The notes: generated by a model not told the origin, from the sequence alone. DNA of 60,438 nucleotides from Planctomycetaceae bacterium (GCA_016793115.1 JAEUIN010000339.1:1-60438), one strand, 5' to 3'. Shown: positions 26,142 through 34,108, counted from the first letter of the stretch. Translations and numbers: made by a program.

Positions 26142-26591
26142 GAATGCTAACCGCTAAGTGATAAGTGATAAGTGGAAACTCGACGACTAGCGGCTTGTCT
26201 TGCTTTTTGATGTTCGAGCAGACGCCGTCAGCATCGCCGTAATTTCCTTGGCTTCGTTCATGATGTCTTTCAGTCGACTTTCAGCCACGATTTCAACCTC
26301 GGCCAGTAACTCAAACCAATAGCGAGTTTCTTCGATTTCTTGCAGACACGATTCAATCTTGCTTACAAATTCCGCTCGCGATCTTGCTCGCGCCGCTTCC
26401 CGATATTGTGCGCCGACGGATGTTCCGCATCGCAACAACTGCTTCCCGATCACCTGGGCGGCAACGTCTGTTTTGGAAAGGGCTCCGTACAACCGAATCA
26501 CACGAACCGCAAACGCCTTCGTCCGAATCTCCAAATTGCTCGGTGAGTTGGAATTGCTTCCCATTCATCACTTATCATTTATCACTTATCG
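26142..26591 (-). mobile_element. Heptamer-armed element with four-helix-bundle cargo, inserted between nuoF and nuoG
   Basis: The whole spacer between the nuoG start and nuoF stop is 450 bp. On one side 26156-26175 reads AAGTGAT AAGTGAT AAGTGG; on the other 26567-26587 reads ATCACTT ATCATTT ATCACTT, the reverse complement of the same 7-mer. Between the arms is one gene, co-directional with nuo. AT content of the arms is far above the flanking nuo genes. Inferred to be an inserted element: other bacteria have nuoF and nuoG adjacent. Transposition itself is not shown; no transposase or target duplication is visible. Confidence 0.55.
26187..26564 (-). CDS. Four-helix bundle protein (S23 / 23S rRNA intervening-sequence type)
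   Basis: 125 residues, four predicted helices. Signature GTSVGAQYREAARARSRAEF ... KIESCLQEIEETRYWFELLAE is that of the S23/IVP-like four-helix bundle family, which also includes relatives of the DGR accessory protein Avd. Known members lie in intervening sequences of 23S rRNA genes or as isolated genes; biochemical function is not established, and family structures form homopentamers. The basic tail (ARTSKSKTSR) could bind nucleic acid. The ATG at 26564 lies directly at the inner edge of the heptamer arm and has no good Shine-Dalgarno. It has no evident role in complex I. Confidence 0.85.
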   Translation of the reverse strand: MGSNSNSPSNLEIRTKAFAVRVIRLYGALSKTDVAAQVIGKQLLRCGTSVGAQYREAARARSRAEFVSKIESCLQEIEETRYWFELLAEVEIVAESRLKDIMNEAKEITAMLTASARTSKSKTSR

Positions 26592-27944
26592 CTAATGTCC
26601 GATGGTCACCAGCGCCGGCACCGGTTCGGTGACCATGTAGCCCGTCGGATTCGTGCGTTTGATGTAGTCTTCGAACTCGCTGCGGAATTTGCGGATGGTG
26701 TTCTTGATCGGCCAAGCTGCGCCGTCGCTGAGCCCGCAGATCGTGGTGCCGGGGATGATGCCGATCGAGTCGCCGATTTCGAGCAACAACTCGAGATCTT
26801 TGAGGCGGCCTTTGCCGGCCTTGATCCGATCGAGCATCGTGAGCGACCAGTGAGTCCCCTCGCGGCAGGGCGTGCATTGGCCGCAGCTTTCATGAGCGAA
26901 GAAGCGGCAACTGTTGTGTAGGAAGTCGACCATGCAAGTGTGGTCGTCCATCACGACCACGGCCGCGGTGCCGAGGCCCAAGCAGCCGACCTTGCCGGGC
27001 CCGGCGAAATCGAGCGGCGTGTCGAACTCCGGTTCGGTCAGCAGCCCCATGCTGATGCCGCCGGGGATCGCCGCCTTACCCTTACGACCTTTCCAAATAC
27101 CTTCGCCGTATTCTTCGATCAGCTCGCGGCAGGTGATGCCGAGCGGAGCTTCGTAGCAACCGGGCTTATTGACGTGGCCGCTGAGGCAATAGAGCTTCGG
27201 CCCGTAGCTGCCCGGATCGCGCGGATTGTTCGGATCGGCCGGCACGCCGATCGACTTAAACCAATCGGCGCCGCGGTCGATGATATGCGTCACGCAGGCC
27301 GCGGTTTCAATATTGTTGACCACGGTCGGCTTGCGGAACACGCCTTCGATCGCCGGAAACGGCGGCTTGATGCGCGGCCAAGCCCGCTTCCCTTCGAGGC
27401 TCTCAATCAGGCCGGTTTCTTCGCCGCAGATATAAGCGGCCGCGCCGACATGGATATAGATGTCCAGCGAGAACTGCGTGCCGAGAATGTTCTTGCCGAG
27501 GTAACCGGCGGCGTAACATTCATCGATCGCTTGCTGCAACCGCTTGCGCGAGAGCGGATATTCGACGCGGATATACAAGTACGCCGTCACCGCCTTCGTC
27601 GCGTAACAGCTCAGAATGATGCCTTCGATCACCTGATGCGGGTCGAGCTCCATCAGGTAGCGATTGTTGAACGTGCCGGGCTCGCTTTCGTCGGCGTTGA
27701 TGCACATGTAGATCGGGCCGGGGTGGTTCTTCGGCAAGAAGGTCCACTTGAGCCCGGTGGGGAAGCCTGCGCCGCCGCGGCCGCGCAGGTTGCTCGCCTT
27801 CACCGTGTCGGTCACCTGATCGGGCGTCATCTCCTTGAGCGCTTTACGGAGCGCGCGATAGCCGCCGCCGGCTTCGTACACCTTCAAGGTGTGCGAGTCC
27901 GGCTTGTTCATGTTGGCCATCAAGACCGGTTCAAACTTCGCCAC
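26592..27944 (-). CDS. nuoF: NADH-quinone oxidoreductase subunit F, NADH/FMN-binding (complex I)
   Basis: 450 residues. Contains the NADH/FMN signature GRGGAGFPTGLKW, the FMN-contact segment CINADESEPGTF, GAAAYICGEETGLIESLEG and the [4Fe-4S] N3 motif ESCGQCTPCREG with the distal Cys in TICGLSDGAAWP. It is the entry point for electrons from NADH. The start taken is GTG at 27944 because homologues begin at this place (KFEPVLMANM); ATG codons at 27920 and 27911 are possible alternatives. Confidence 0.96.
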   Translation of the reverse strand: MAKFEPVLMANMNKPDSHTLKVYEAGGGYRALRKALKEMTPDQVTDTVKASNLRGRGGAGFPTGLKWTFLPKNHPGPIYMCINADESEPGTFNNRYLMELDPHQVIEGIILSCYATKAVTAYLYIRVEYPLSRKRLQQAIDECYAAGYLGKNILGTQFSLDIYIHVGAAAYICGEETGLIESLEGKRAWPRIKPPFPAIEGVFRKPTVVNNIETAACVTHIIDRGADWFKSIGVPADPNNPRDPGSYGPKLYCLSGHVNKPGCYEAPLGITCRELIEEYGEGIWKGRKGKAAIPGGISMGLLTEPEFDTPLDFAGPGKVGCLGLGTAAVVVMDDHTCMVDFLHNSCRFFAHESCGQCTPCREGTHWSLTMLDRIKAGKGRLKDLELLLEIGDSIGIIPGTTICGLSDGAAWPIKNTIRKFRSEFEDYIKRTNPTGYMVTEPVPALVTIGH

Positions 27945-27991
27945 GACGTTTACCTATTCCAAAACAGACGGATGAAACCAGGGCCGAACGT

Positions 27992-28486
27992 CTACTTGTA
28001 TTTCGCCAACATCGCGTCGGCCTTGTCGTGCGTCACATCGGCCACGAGGTCGTCGCCTTCGAGCACGCACGGCGCCATCTCGCAAGCGCCCAAGCATTCG
28101 CCGAACTCGATCGTCAGCTTGCCGTTCGGCGTGCACTCGCCGGGCTTGATGCCCGCTTTGTGACACATGTGTTCCAGCAAGTCGTCGGCGCCGCGCAAGG
28201 CGCATGCGATGGAGCGACAAACCCAGGCGCGGACTTCGCCGTGCGGCTTGTCTTGCTTGAAGTAGCCGTAGAACGAGAGCGTGTCTTGCACCTGGGCCGG
28301 CGCGAGTTCGAGAATCTCGGCGATCTCGACCACGGCCTGCAGCGGCACGTAGCGCAGCCGGTCGTTCACGATGTGCAAAGCCGGCAGCGTGACCGCCTGC
28401 TTCGACGGGTAACGCGGAATGTAGGCCTTGATGGCCTCGACCATTTCCGGCGTCAGAATGCGTTCGGTCGTCGTGGGAGTAGACAT
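27992..28486 (-). CDS. nuoE: NADH-quinone oxidoreductase subunit E, [2Fe-2S] (complex I)
   Basis: 164 residues, thioredoxin-like ferredoxin fold. Ligands of N1a: CRSIAC (C-x4-C) and CLGAC (C-x3-C) with the usual spacing. Helical N-terminal part (YPSKQAVTLPALHIVNDRLRYVPLQAVVEIAEIL) matches the family. Together with NuoF and NuoG it forms the NADH dehydrogenase module. Confidence 0.96.
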   Translation of the reverse strand: MSTPTTTERILTPEMVEAIKAYIPRYPSKQAVTLPALHIVNDRLRYVPLQAVVEIAEILELAPAQVQDTLSFYGYFKQDKPHGEVRAWVCRSIACALRGADDLLEHMCHKAGIKPGECTPNGKLTIEFGECLGACEMAPCVLEGDDLVADVTHDKADAMLAKYK

Positions 28487-28502
28487 GGCGTTGTGTTCGT
28501 TA

Positions 28503-28572
28503 GCGATGAATGATGAGCGATGAACGATGAACTTTCCGATTTCCGTTCATCGCTTCGCGTTCCGCATTCACC
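28503..28572. repeat. Heptamer inverted element without cargo, nuoD-nuoE spacer
   Basis: Left arm 28503-28530: GCGATGA ATGATGA GCGATGA ACGATGA. Right arm 28545-28572, read on the minus strand: GGTGAAT GCGGAAC GCGAAGC GATGAAC. A perfect 10-bp match GCGATGAACG (28517-28526) pairs with CGTTCATCGC (28544-28553). It fills most of the 91-bp spacer and would form a stem-loop in the nuo mRNA. Confidence 0.75.
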
Positions 28573-28577
28573 ATTTC

Positions 28578-29807
28578 CTATCTATCCAGTTCCGCGGCGA
28601 TGATGTTCAAGCTGCCGAGCACGGCGACGACGTCGCTGAGCGTGTGCCCGCGAATCAGGTGCGGGAACATCGCGAAGTGAATGAACGACGGCGGTCGGCA
28701 GCGGGCCCGATAGGCGACGTCGGTGCCGTTGCCCACGAGGTAGAAACCGAGTTCGCCGTTCGGCGCTTCGATCGCCGCATACGACTCTTCAAACGGCGTT
28801 TCGAAGCCGCGGTTCGTCATCGCCAATTCGAAGTGGTTGATCGTCCCTTCAATGGTCAGATAGACCATCTTCTTCGAAGGAAGCGTCTTCCGCTCTTCGA
28901 GTTGCACGTTGATCGGGCCGGCGGGGATGTTCTCGATCGCCTGCTCGATGATCTTCAAGCTCTCGCGCATCTCGGCCTGCCGCACGAGGTAGCGGGCGAA
29001 GCAATCGCCCACCTTGGAGCAGGGCACTTGGAAGTCGAAATCGGCGTAGGCCAGATACGGCTCGTCCTTCCGCAAGTCGCGGCTCACGCCGCTCGCGCGG
29101 GCCAACGGGCCGGTGGCGCTGCGCGACAGCGCCTCTTCTTTCGTCAGGATGCCCACGCCCTTCGTGCGGTCGACGAAGATCCGGTTGCGATTCAGCAACC
29201 GCTCCATGTCGTCGAGCACTTTGGGAAACGTCTTGATGAACCTGCGAATCTTCTCGATCACCAGCGGGGTGAAGTCTTGCGACAATCCGCCGGTGCGGGT
29301 GTAGCTGTGCGTGAAGCGGGCGCCGCACAGCGTTTCCATGATGTCGTAGATGTCCTCACGCTTATTGAATGCGTAGAGGAAGAACGTGAACGCGCCGCTG
29401 TCGAGCCCCACCGCGCCGTTGCATAGCAAGTGGTCGCTGATGCGGGCCAACTCGGCGACGATCGTGCGGATGTACTTGCAGCGCGGCGTCACTTCGATGC
29501 CGAGCAACTTCTCGACGGCCGTGTGCCAAGCCACGTTGTTGGCGACCGGCGAGATGTAGTTCATCCGGTCGGTGACGGTGACGTACTGGTTGTAGTCGAG
29601 ACTTTCACCGATCTTTTCGAAGCCGGAGTGCAGGTAGCCGATGTCGGGCATGGCGTCGACGACCCGTTCGCCGTCGAGCTTCATGACGATGCGAAGCGTC
29701 GTGTGCGTCGCCGGATGCTGTGGGCCGAAGTTCAGCGTCCACAGGTAATCCTGCTGCTCGTCGTGAGCGATGTCTTGCGTGCGAAATTCCGAAGCGGTGA
29801 GAGGCAT
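28578..29807 (-). CDS. nuoD: NADH-quinone oxidoreductase subunit D, 49-kDa type (complex I)
   Basis: 409 residues. Quinone-site subunit derived from the NiFe-hydrogenase large subunit: TLNFGPQHPATHTTLRIVMKLDGE, DIGYLHSGFEKIGE (quinone His and loop), YTRTGGLSQDFTP and the C-terminal DPSF-like RPPSFIHFAMFPHLIRGHTLSDVVAVLGSLNIIAAELDR. NuoC and NuoD are separate genes, not fused. It starts 7 bp after the nuoC stop. Confidence 0.97.
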   Translation of the reverse strand: MPLTASEFRTQDIAHDEQQDYLWTLNFGPQHPATHTTLRIVMKLDGERVVDAMPDIGYLHSGFEKIGESLDYNQYVTVTDRMNYISPVANNVAWHTAVEKLLGIEVTPRCKYIRTIVAELARISDHLLCNGAVGLDSGAFTFFLYAFNKREDIYDIMETLCGARFTHSYTRTGGLSQDFTPLVIEKIRRFIKTFPKVLDDMERLLNRNRIFVDRTKGVGILTKEEALSRSATGPLARASGVSRDLRKDEPYLAYADFDFQVPCSKVGDCFARYLVRQAEMRESLKIIEQAIENIPAGPINVQLEERKTLPSKKMVYLTIEGTINHFELAMTNRGFETPFEESYAAIEAPNGELGFYLVGNGTDVAYRARCRPPSFIHFAMFPHLIRGHTLSDVVAVLGSLNIIAAELDR

Positions 29808-29814
29808 AGCTCGC

Positions 29815-30318
29815 TTAAGCCTGATTGCGCGTCAGCACGGGGAAGTTATGGCGTTCGCCGCGGCCTTGCAGCGGATAGTCTTTCCGCAACGGGAAGGCGG
29901 TGAACTCGTCCGGATTCAGAATGCGGCGATGGTCAGGATGTCCGGCGAACGTGATGCCGAACATGTCGAACACTTCGCGCTCCATCCAATTGGCCCCTTC
30001 CCACCAGCCCGTGGCGGAGGTGACCGTGAGGTTCGGTTCGTCGAGAAACACCCGCAACGTGATGCGCTCGTTCGTCGTGGTGCTCGTGAGCAGATACACG
30101 AGGCCGAAGCGATGCTCGGCGTCGCGGTAATTGAGATAGTCGACGCACGTGACGTCGACCAACAGATCGAAGCCGCGACCGTCGCGCAGCGTCGTGAAAA
30201 CGTCGCCGAGCTTTTCCGCCGGCACGACGACGCGTGTCTGCCCGCGGAATTCGCTCTGGTTGAGCGAACCGGCCGCAAGTTCGACGGCTCGCAATGTTTC
30301 AGGGCCGGCAACCGCCAT
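29815..30318 (-). CDS. nuoC: NADH-quinone oxidoreductase subunit C, 30-kDa type (complex I)
   Basis: 167 residues. Peripheral-arm subunit without cofactors. Family pattern: DLLVDVTCVDYLNY, FGLVYLLTSTTTNERITLRVFL, the signature WMEREVFDMFGITFAGHPDHRRIL and the terminal FPLRKDYPLQGRG. Short N-terminal helix region; length is typical for the unfused form. Confidence 0.96.
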   Translation of the reverse strand: MAVAGPETLRAVELAAGSLNQSEFRGQTRVVVPAEKLGDVFTTLRDGRGFDLLVDVTCVDYLNYRDAEHRFGLVYLLTSTTTNERITLRVFLDEPNLTVTSATGWWEGANWMEREVFDMFGITFAGHPDHRRILNPDEFTAFPLRKDYPLQGRGERHNFPVLTRNQA

Positions 30319-30400
30319 GATGAATCGACCTTTTCAAACCGAGATTTCTTCGAACCGAGAACGACTGTGACGAACGACGCATCGCAACGGCGACCGCGGT

Positions 30401-30988
30401 TTATGTCCGCGGCAAGCCTTGGCCCGGCGGACCGAGCGAGACCATGCCCGCGTGCGGAATCGGCGGCAACTCGATGAGCGCTCGCTTGCGCTTCTGGCGT
30501 TCGCTCGTATCGAATTCGCGACCCGACATGGTGCCTTCGCGCTGAATTTTGTCCTGCAGATCGATCACGGCCTGAATCAATTGCTCAGGCCGCGGCGGGC
30601 AGCCGGGAATGTACATATCGACCGGAATAAAGCGATCGATGCCTTGCACGACGGAGTAGGTGTCGAAGACGCCCCCCGTGCTCGCACAGGCGCCCATCGA
30701 GATGCACCACTTCGGCTCGTTCATCTGCTGCCAGATGCGCTGCAGGACCGGCAGCATCTTCATCACCACACGGCCGGCGACGATCATCAGATCGCACTGC
30801 CGCGGGCTGAAGCGAAACACTTCCGCGCCGAAGCGGGCGATGTCGTGCTTGCTCGCTCCGGTGGCCATCAGCTCGATGCCGCAGCACGCGGTGGCGAACG
30901 GCATCGGCCACAAGCTGTTCTTACGGCACCAGCTCGCCAATTCGTCGAGCTTGCTGACGACGACGTTTTCCGGCAACTCTACCGCCAT
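30401..30988 (-). CDS. nuoB: NADH-quinone oxidoreductase subunit B, cluster N2 (complex I)
   Basis: 195 residues. Carries the terminal [4Fe-4S] cluster N2: tandem cysteines in ATACCGIELMATG, then ISMGACASTGG and YIPGCPPRPEQLIQAV. It passes electrons to quinone at the NuoB/NuoD interface. Overlaps nuoA by 10 bp. The C-terminal ~40 residues are a hydrophilic extension beyond the core fold. Confidence 0.97.
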   Translation of the reverse strand: MAVELPENVVVSKLDELASWCRKNSLWPMPFATACCGIELMATGASKHDIARFGAEVFRFSPRQCDLMIVAGRVVMKMLPVLQRIWQQMNEPKWCISMGACASTGGVFDTYSVVQGIDRFIPVDMYIPGCPPRPEQLIQAVIDLQDKIQREGTMSGREFDTSERQKRKRALIELPPIPHAGMVSLGPPGQGLPRT

Positions 30989-31401
30989 CGGAAGATCCCT
31001 TTCTTCAATGCGTAAAGGAATCCGACCGCAAACAACGCGATGAAGAACATGACCACGCCGAACACCAAACCGCGGTCGGCGATCATTCCTTGTTGCACGG
31101 CCAGGTCGAAACCACGAGCGGGCTCATCGGCTGCGGCGCGCTTCGCCGCAACGGCCCACGGATACATGAACAACACTTCGACGTCGAACACCAAGAAGGC
31201 GATCGCGACGAGATGGAAGCGGATATCGAACCGGCGCCGCGTGTCATGGATCGGGTCCATGCCGCTCTCATACGGCATCTCTTTCACGGCCGTATTGCGC
31301 GACGGGCCAAACATGCGGCCCATGACGATCATTGCGACCGATTGCACGGCGGCAATGATGAGAAAAAGGAAGATCGGAACAGTGAGTCCGATTGTTTGCA
31401 T
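30979..31401 (-). CDS. nuoA: NADH-quinone oxidoreductase subunit A (complex I), first gene of operon
   Basis: 140 residues, three transmembrane helices. Signature: KEMPYESGMDPIHDTRRRFDIRFHLVAIAFLVFDVEVLFMYPWA, with the conserved E/D residues of the third helix and quinone-loop Cys replaced by Met in this lineage's YESGM. It opens the nuoA-N operon; 75 bp separate its ATG from a Rex-like palindrome. Confidence 0.96.
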   Translation of the reverse strand: MQTIGLTVPIFLFLIIAAVQSVAMIVMGRMFGPSRNTAVKEMPYESGMDPIHDTRRRFDIRFHLVAIAFLVFDVEVLFMYPWAVAAKRAAADEPARGFDLAVQQGMIADRGLVFGVVMFFIALFAVGFLYALKKGIFRWR

Positions 31402-31918
31402 AAAGCGTTTCCGCCAAAAGCCTTAGGGCAAGCATGACGGCAAGGAAAGCCGACGGGCAACCTTGCGGCGAGCTACTTTGTGAATGGTTTCACAAACCAG
31501 AAAACAAAGCAATCCCGCTACTTAGCCTCGGGTAAGCCAGCAATGTAGGAATCGAGGGGCGCTTGGTCAAGCGGCCGCGCAACGGCAAGTCAAAACCAGT
31601 CGGAAACTTACGGCAACGCAAGTTGCTTTAAATCCGTGCGGAATCTCGGTGATACCACAGCCGATCGATCCGACAGGATGCCTCATCATCGAGCATCGGC
31701 CGGCACAACTTGAGAACGTCTCGATTTGATAGAGCTCAAGTGTTTGAGCGACTTTGCGGTTCGCTGCGGTTCATTTGCGGAGCGCCGACGAATAAAATGC
31801 CCCCCTTCGACCTCTGCCGATAGAGAATGAGCCGGACGTTGCGAACGCGTCTCGCCTTCGCAGCCGGTGCGTTCGGCCGCAGCCCCGACACTCACGATCT
31901 CCCCACCCAGGATTTTCC
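31402..31918. other. 517-bp divergent intergenic region (nuoA / M20 peptidase)
   Basis: Separates the leftward nuo operon from a rightward peptidase gene, so it should hold promoters for both. The only strong element I see is the palindrome at 31477-31496. The peptidase start has AGGA 7 nt upstream. No RNA gene or convincing sigma-70 box was found; several direct words (TTTGCGG, GGTTC) near 31760-31790 are not structured. Confidence 0.7.
31477..31496. promoter_or_regulatory. Rex-type operator (candidate) upstream of nuoA
   Basis: TTTGTGAATGGTTTCACAAA has perfect 8-bp arms around a 4-bp centre and contains TTGTGAA-N4-TTCACAA, the textbook binding site of the NADH/NAD+-sensing repressor Rex. 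It lies 75 bp before nuoA. Rex represses respiratory genes, including nuo in Streptomyces, when NAD+ is in excess and lets go when NADH is high. No rex gene is in the window. Confidence 0.65.
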
Positions 31919-33127
31919 ATGCCGCTCGACCTCGTCCCGACGCTCGCCGACCTGATTTCGATTCCGAGCGTCAACCCGATGGGACGCGACCTCGACGGCC
32001 CGGAATACCTCGAATACAAAGTCACAGATTACTTGGAGCAGCGTTTCAAAGAGCTTGGCCTACGCTACAAGCGCTACCACGTATCGCCGAAGCGCGAAAA
32101 CATTCTCATTCGGGTCGACGGTGATCTCCCGACGCCGGAGCAGGGGGGGCCGCTGGTGTTGCTGGAAGCCCATCAAGACACCGTGCCGGTCGAAGGGATG
32201 ACGATTCCGCCCTGGACACCCACGCAGAAAGACGGCCGCATCTACGGCCGCGGCTCCTGCGACATCAAGGGGGGCCTCACGGCGATGCTCGGTGCGATGG
32301 TTCGCCTCAAGGAAGAACAACCGAAAAAGCGACCGACCGTGGTGCTCGCGTGCGTCGTCAACGAAGAGTTCGGCTTCACCGGGGCGACCGCGCTGACGCA
32401 ACTTTGGACTGAGAACTTGCGCGACGAATTGGTGCCGAAGCGCCCCGACGTCTGCGTCGTGGCCGAACCGACGAGTCTCGACGTCGTCGTCGCCCACAAG
32501 GGAACGATGCGGTGGCGAATCCATACGCACGGTCGCGCGGCTCATAGCTCGCAACCGCACTTGGGCGACAACGCCGTCTACAAGATGGCTCGCGTGTTGC
32601 TCAATCTCGAACGCTACGCCAAGGAAGTATGCCCGACGCTCGGCAGCCACCCGCTCGTCGGGCAAGCCACGCTGAGCGTCGGCTTGATCCACGGCGGCAT
32701 CAGCGTGAACACGGTGCCCGACCGGGCGACGATCGAACTCTGCCGCCGTGTGCTGCCGAATGAAAAGGCCCCGGAAGCGCGGCAGAAAATAATCGATTGG
32801 TTGAACGCTCAAGAAGACCTGAAACCTCTCCTCCCCTCGATCGAACAGGAGCCGGCCTTTATCTCCGGCTTCTCGCTCTCCGACGAGAAGAACGGCGCGT
32901 TGGCCGACCGCTTGGCCGAAGTCTCCAAGCGCATCACGGGGCGCGGTCGCAAGATCGGCGTGCCGTATGGAACCGACGCCTCGCGCATCGCGGCGGCCGA
33001 CGTACCGAGCGTCGTCTTCGGCCCGGGCAGCATCGACCAAGCCCATACCTGCGACGAATGGCTCCCCCTCCAAGAACTCCCGCAAGCGGCGGAAGTGCTT
33101 TACGAGTTCGCGCGCTCGTGGAACTAG
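31919..33127 (+). CDS. M20-family zinc metallopeptidase (ArgE/DapE/CPG2-like)
   Basis: 402 residues. Di-zinc site: H85 and D87 in EAHQDTVP, D115 in GRGSCDIKGG, the general base and ligand E149/E150 in NEEFG, a Glu in VVAEPTSLD, and the C-terminal His in QAHTCDEW. The dimerisation domain is present (HTHGRAAHSSQPHLGDNAVYKMARV). No signal peptide, so cytoplasmic. Members remove acyl groups or cleave dipeptides (ArgE, DapE, carboxypeptidase); sequence alone does not fix the substrate. Start ATG has AGGA upstream. Confidence 0.88.
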   Translation: MPLDLVPTLADLISIPSVNPMGRDLDGPEYLEYKVTDYLEQRFKELGLRYKRYHVSPKRENILIRVDGDLPTPEQGGPLVLLEAHQDTVPVEGMTIPPWTPTQKDGRIYGRGSCDIKGGLTAMLGAMVRLKEEQPKKRPTVVLACVVNEEFGFTGATALTQLWTENLRDELVPKRPDVCVVAEPTSLDVVVAHKGTMRWRIHTHGRAAHSSQPHLGDNAVYKMARVLLNLERYAKEVCPTLGSHPLVGQATLSVGLIHGGISVNTVPDRATIELCRRVLPNEKAPEARQKIIDWLNAQEDLKPLLPSIEQEPAFISGFSLSDEKNGALADRLAEVSKRITGRGRKIGVPYGTDASRIAAADVPSVVFGPGSIDQAHTCDEWLPLQELPQAAEVLYEFARSWN

Positions 33128-33133
33128 CGAAGC

Positions 33134-33616
33134 AGGCGCTAGGCATTAGGCGCTCGGCGCTAGTTCAGACGGAGAGAATTCATGGCCGGCAAAGGTTATC
33201 AGGAACTTATCGCTTGGCAGAAGGCGATGGACCTGACAGAAGCCGTCTACGGCGCGACGACCGGCTTTCCTGCGGATGAGCGTTTTGGCCTGACGGCGCA
33301 GATGCGTCGAGCCGCAGTCTCGATCCCGTCAAACATCGCGGAGGGACACGGCAGATCGTCACAGCGAGATTTTGCGCGCTTTCTCGAAATCGCAATCGGT
33401 TCGGTTGCGGAGATCGAAACGCAATTGCTGCTCGCCGGTCGACTGAAATACTTGCCCGAAGAGCGCGTGCTGGAATTACTTCGCGCCGCCGCGGAAGTGG
33501 GGCGTCTCCTCAACGGCCTACTCAAGAGCATGCATTAACATGCCCTTGAGCGTCCCCACTGGCGCCTAGCGCCCAACGCCTAGCGCCCAACGCCTAGCGC
33601 CCAACGCCTAGCGCCT
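33134..33616 (+). mobile_element. Heptamer-armed element with four-helix-bundle cargo, second copy type
   Basis: Left arm 33134-33161: AGGCGCT AGGCATT AGGCGCT CGGCGCT, starting 6 bp after the peptidase stop. Right arm 33561-33616: eight 7-mers alternating AGCGCCC/T and AACGCCT, the reverse complement of the left unit. Between them lies a single four-helix-bundle gene. Layout and period equal those of the element in the nuo operon, while the heptamer word is unrelated. Mobility is inferred. Confidence 0.55.
33182..33538 (+). CDS. Four-helix bundle protein (S23 / 23S rRNA intervening-sequence type)
   Basis: 118 residues. Signature ELIAWQKAMDLTEAVY ... RRAAVSIPSNIAEGHGR ... DFARFLEIAIGSVAEIETQL is a classic match to the four-helix-bundle/S23 family (TIGR02436 type). 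It belongs to a different branch from the nuo-operon copy, which has the GTSVGAQYREA variant. Good ribosome site GGAGAG 6 nt before the ATG. Function of the family is unknown; RNA binding or partnership with a reverse transcriptase (as for Avd) are possibilities by homology only. Confidence 0.9.
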   Translation: MAGKGYQELIAWQKAMDLTEAVYGATTGFPADERFGLTAQMRRAAVSIPSNIAEGHGRSSQRDFARFLEIAIGSVAEIETQLLLAGRLKYLPEERVLELLRAAAEVGRLLNGLLKSMH

Positions 33617-33621
33617 GCCGC

Positions 33622-33942
33622 TTAGAACACATCCAGTTGGAAGTGGTGCCCTTGGTGGTACCGGCGGGCTTGCGGGTATTCGTTGTGCCAGTCGCGGTTG
33701 TAGACCGGGATCCGCATTTCTTGCGGGTAGCGGTAATACAAGCTTTCGCTGCTCTTGTAGTAGTCGCTCGACCAGTAGTTTTGCGGATAGTAGACGTACG
33801 GGTAGTGGTAGAAGCGGCTCCAATCGGTGCCGGCCGGGCTACGGCCCCACGAGCGGCCGTACGCTTCCGCCTTCACCGTGTCGACGCCGATGTTGAGCAG
33901 CCCGCAAGCCACGACGGCCCAGAGCAATATCCGACGAATCAT
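33622..33942 (-). CDS. Small secreted Tyr-rich protein (planctomycete 'calmodulin-binding' annotation type)
   Basis: 106 residues from the ATG at 33942, chosen for GGGGGA 9 nt upstream and the signal peptide that follows (IRRILLWAVVACGLLNIGVDTVKA, cleavage about residue 26). The mature part is rich in Tyr, Trp, Arg and His: FYHYPYVYYPQNYWSSDYYKS and YRYPQEMRIPVYNRDWHNEYP. Such proteins recur in planctomycete genomes and are often labelled calmodulin-binding without experimental support. Likely a cell-envelope protein. Confidence 0.75.
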   Translation of the reverse strand: MIRRILLWAVVACGLLNIGVDTVKAEAYGRSWGRSPAGTDWSRFYHYPYVYYPQNYWSSDYYKSSESLYYRYPQEMRIPVYNRDWHNEYPQARRYHQGHHFQLDVF

Positions 33943-34108
33943 CGCAATTTCCCCCTGAGTTTGCCTGCGTGCGGGCGCGCGAACCGCGCGGCGATCGCAC
34001 CGGGGCGATCCTCGGCGCAAGGCGTGCCTGCACAGCCTGCGCTCTCCGCAGAATTTGGGTCTACAAGTACCCATCGGCCGGCGTTACGGCCGCTATTGAG
34101 GGAATGTT

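Noticed and set aside
26142..26591. Diversity-generating retroelement with Avd
   Set aside because: The four-helix-bundle protein is a relative of Avd, but no reverse transcriptase, template repeat or variable repeat is visible in the window.
31497..31918. RNA gene or sigma-70 promoter in the nuoA upstream region
   Set aside because: No cloverleaf, no convincing -35/-10 pair with correct spacing; left undescribed apart from the palindrome.
33561..33616. CRISPR array
   Set aside because: Unit is 7 nt with no unique spacers and no cas genes nearby.
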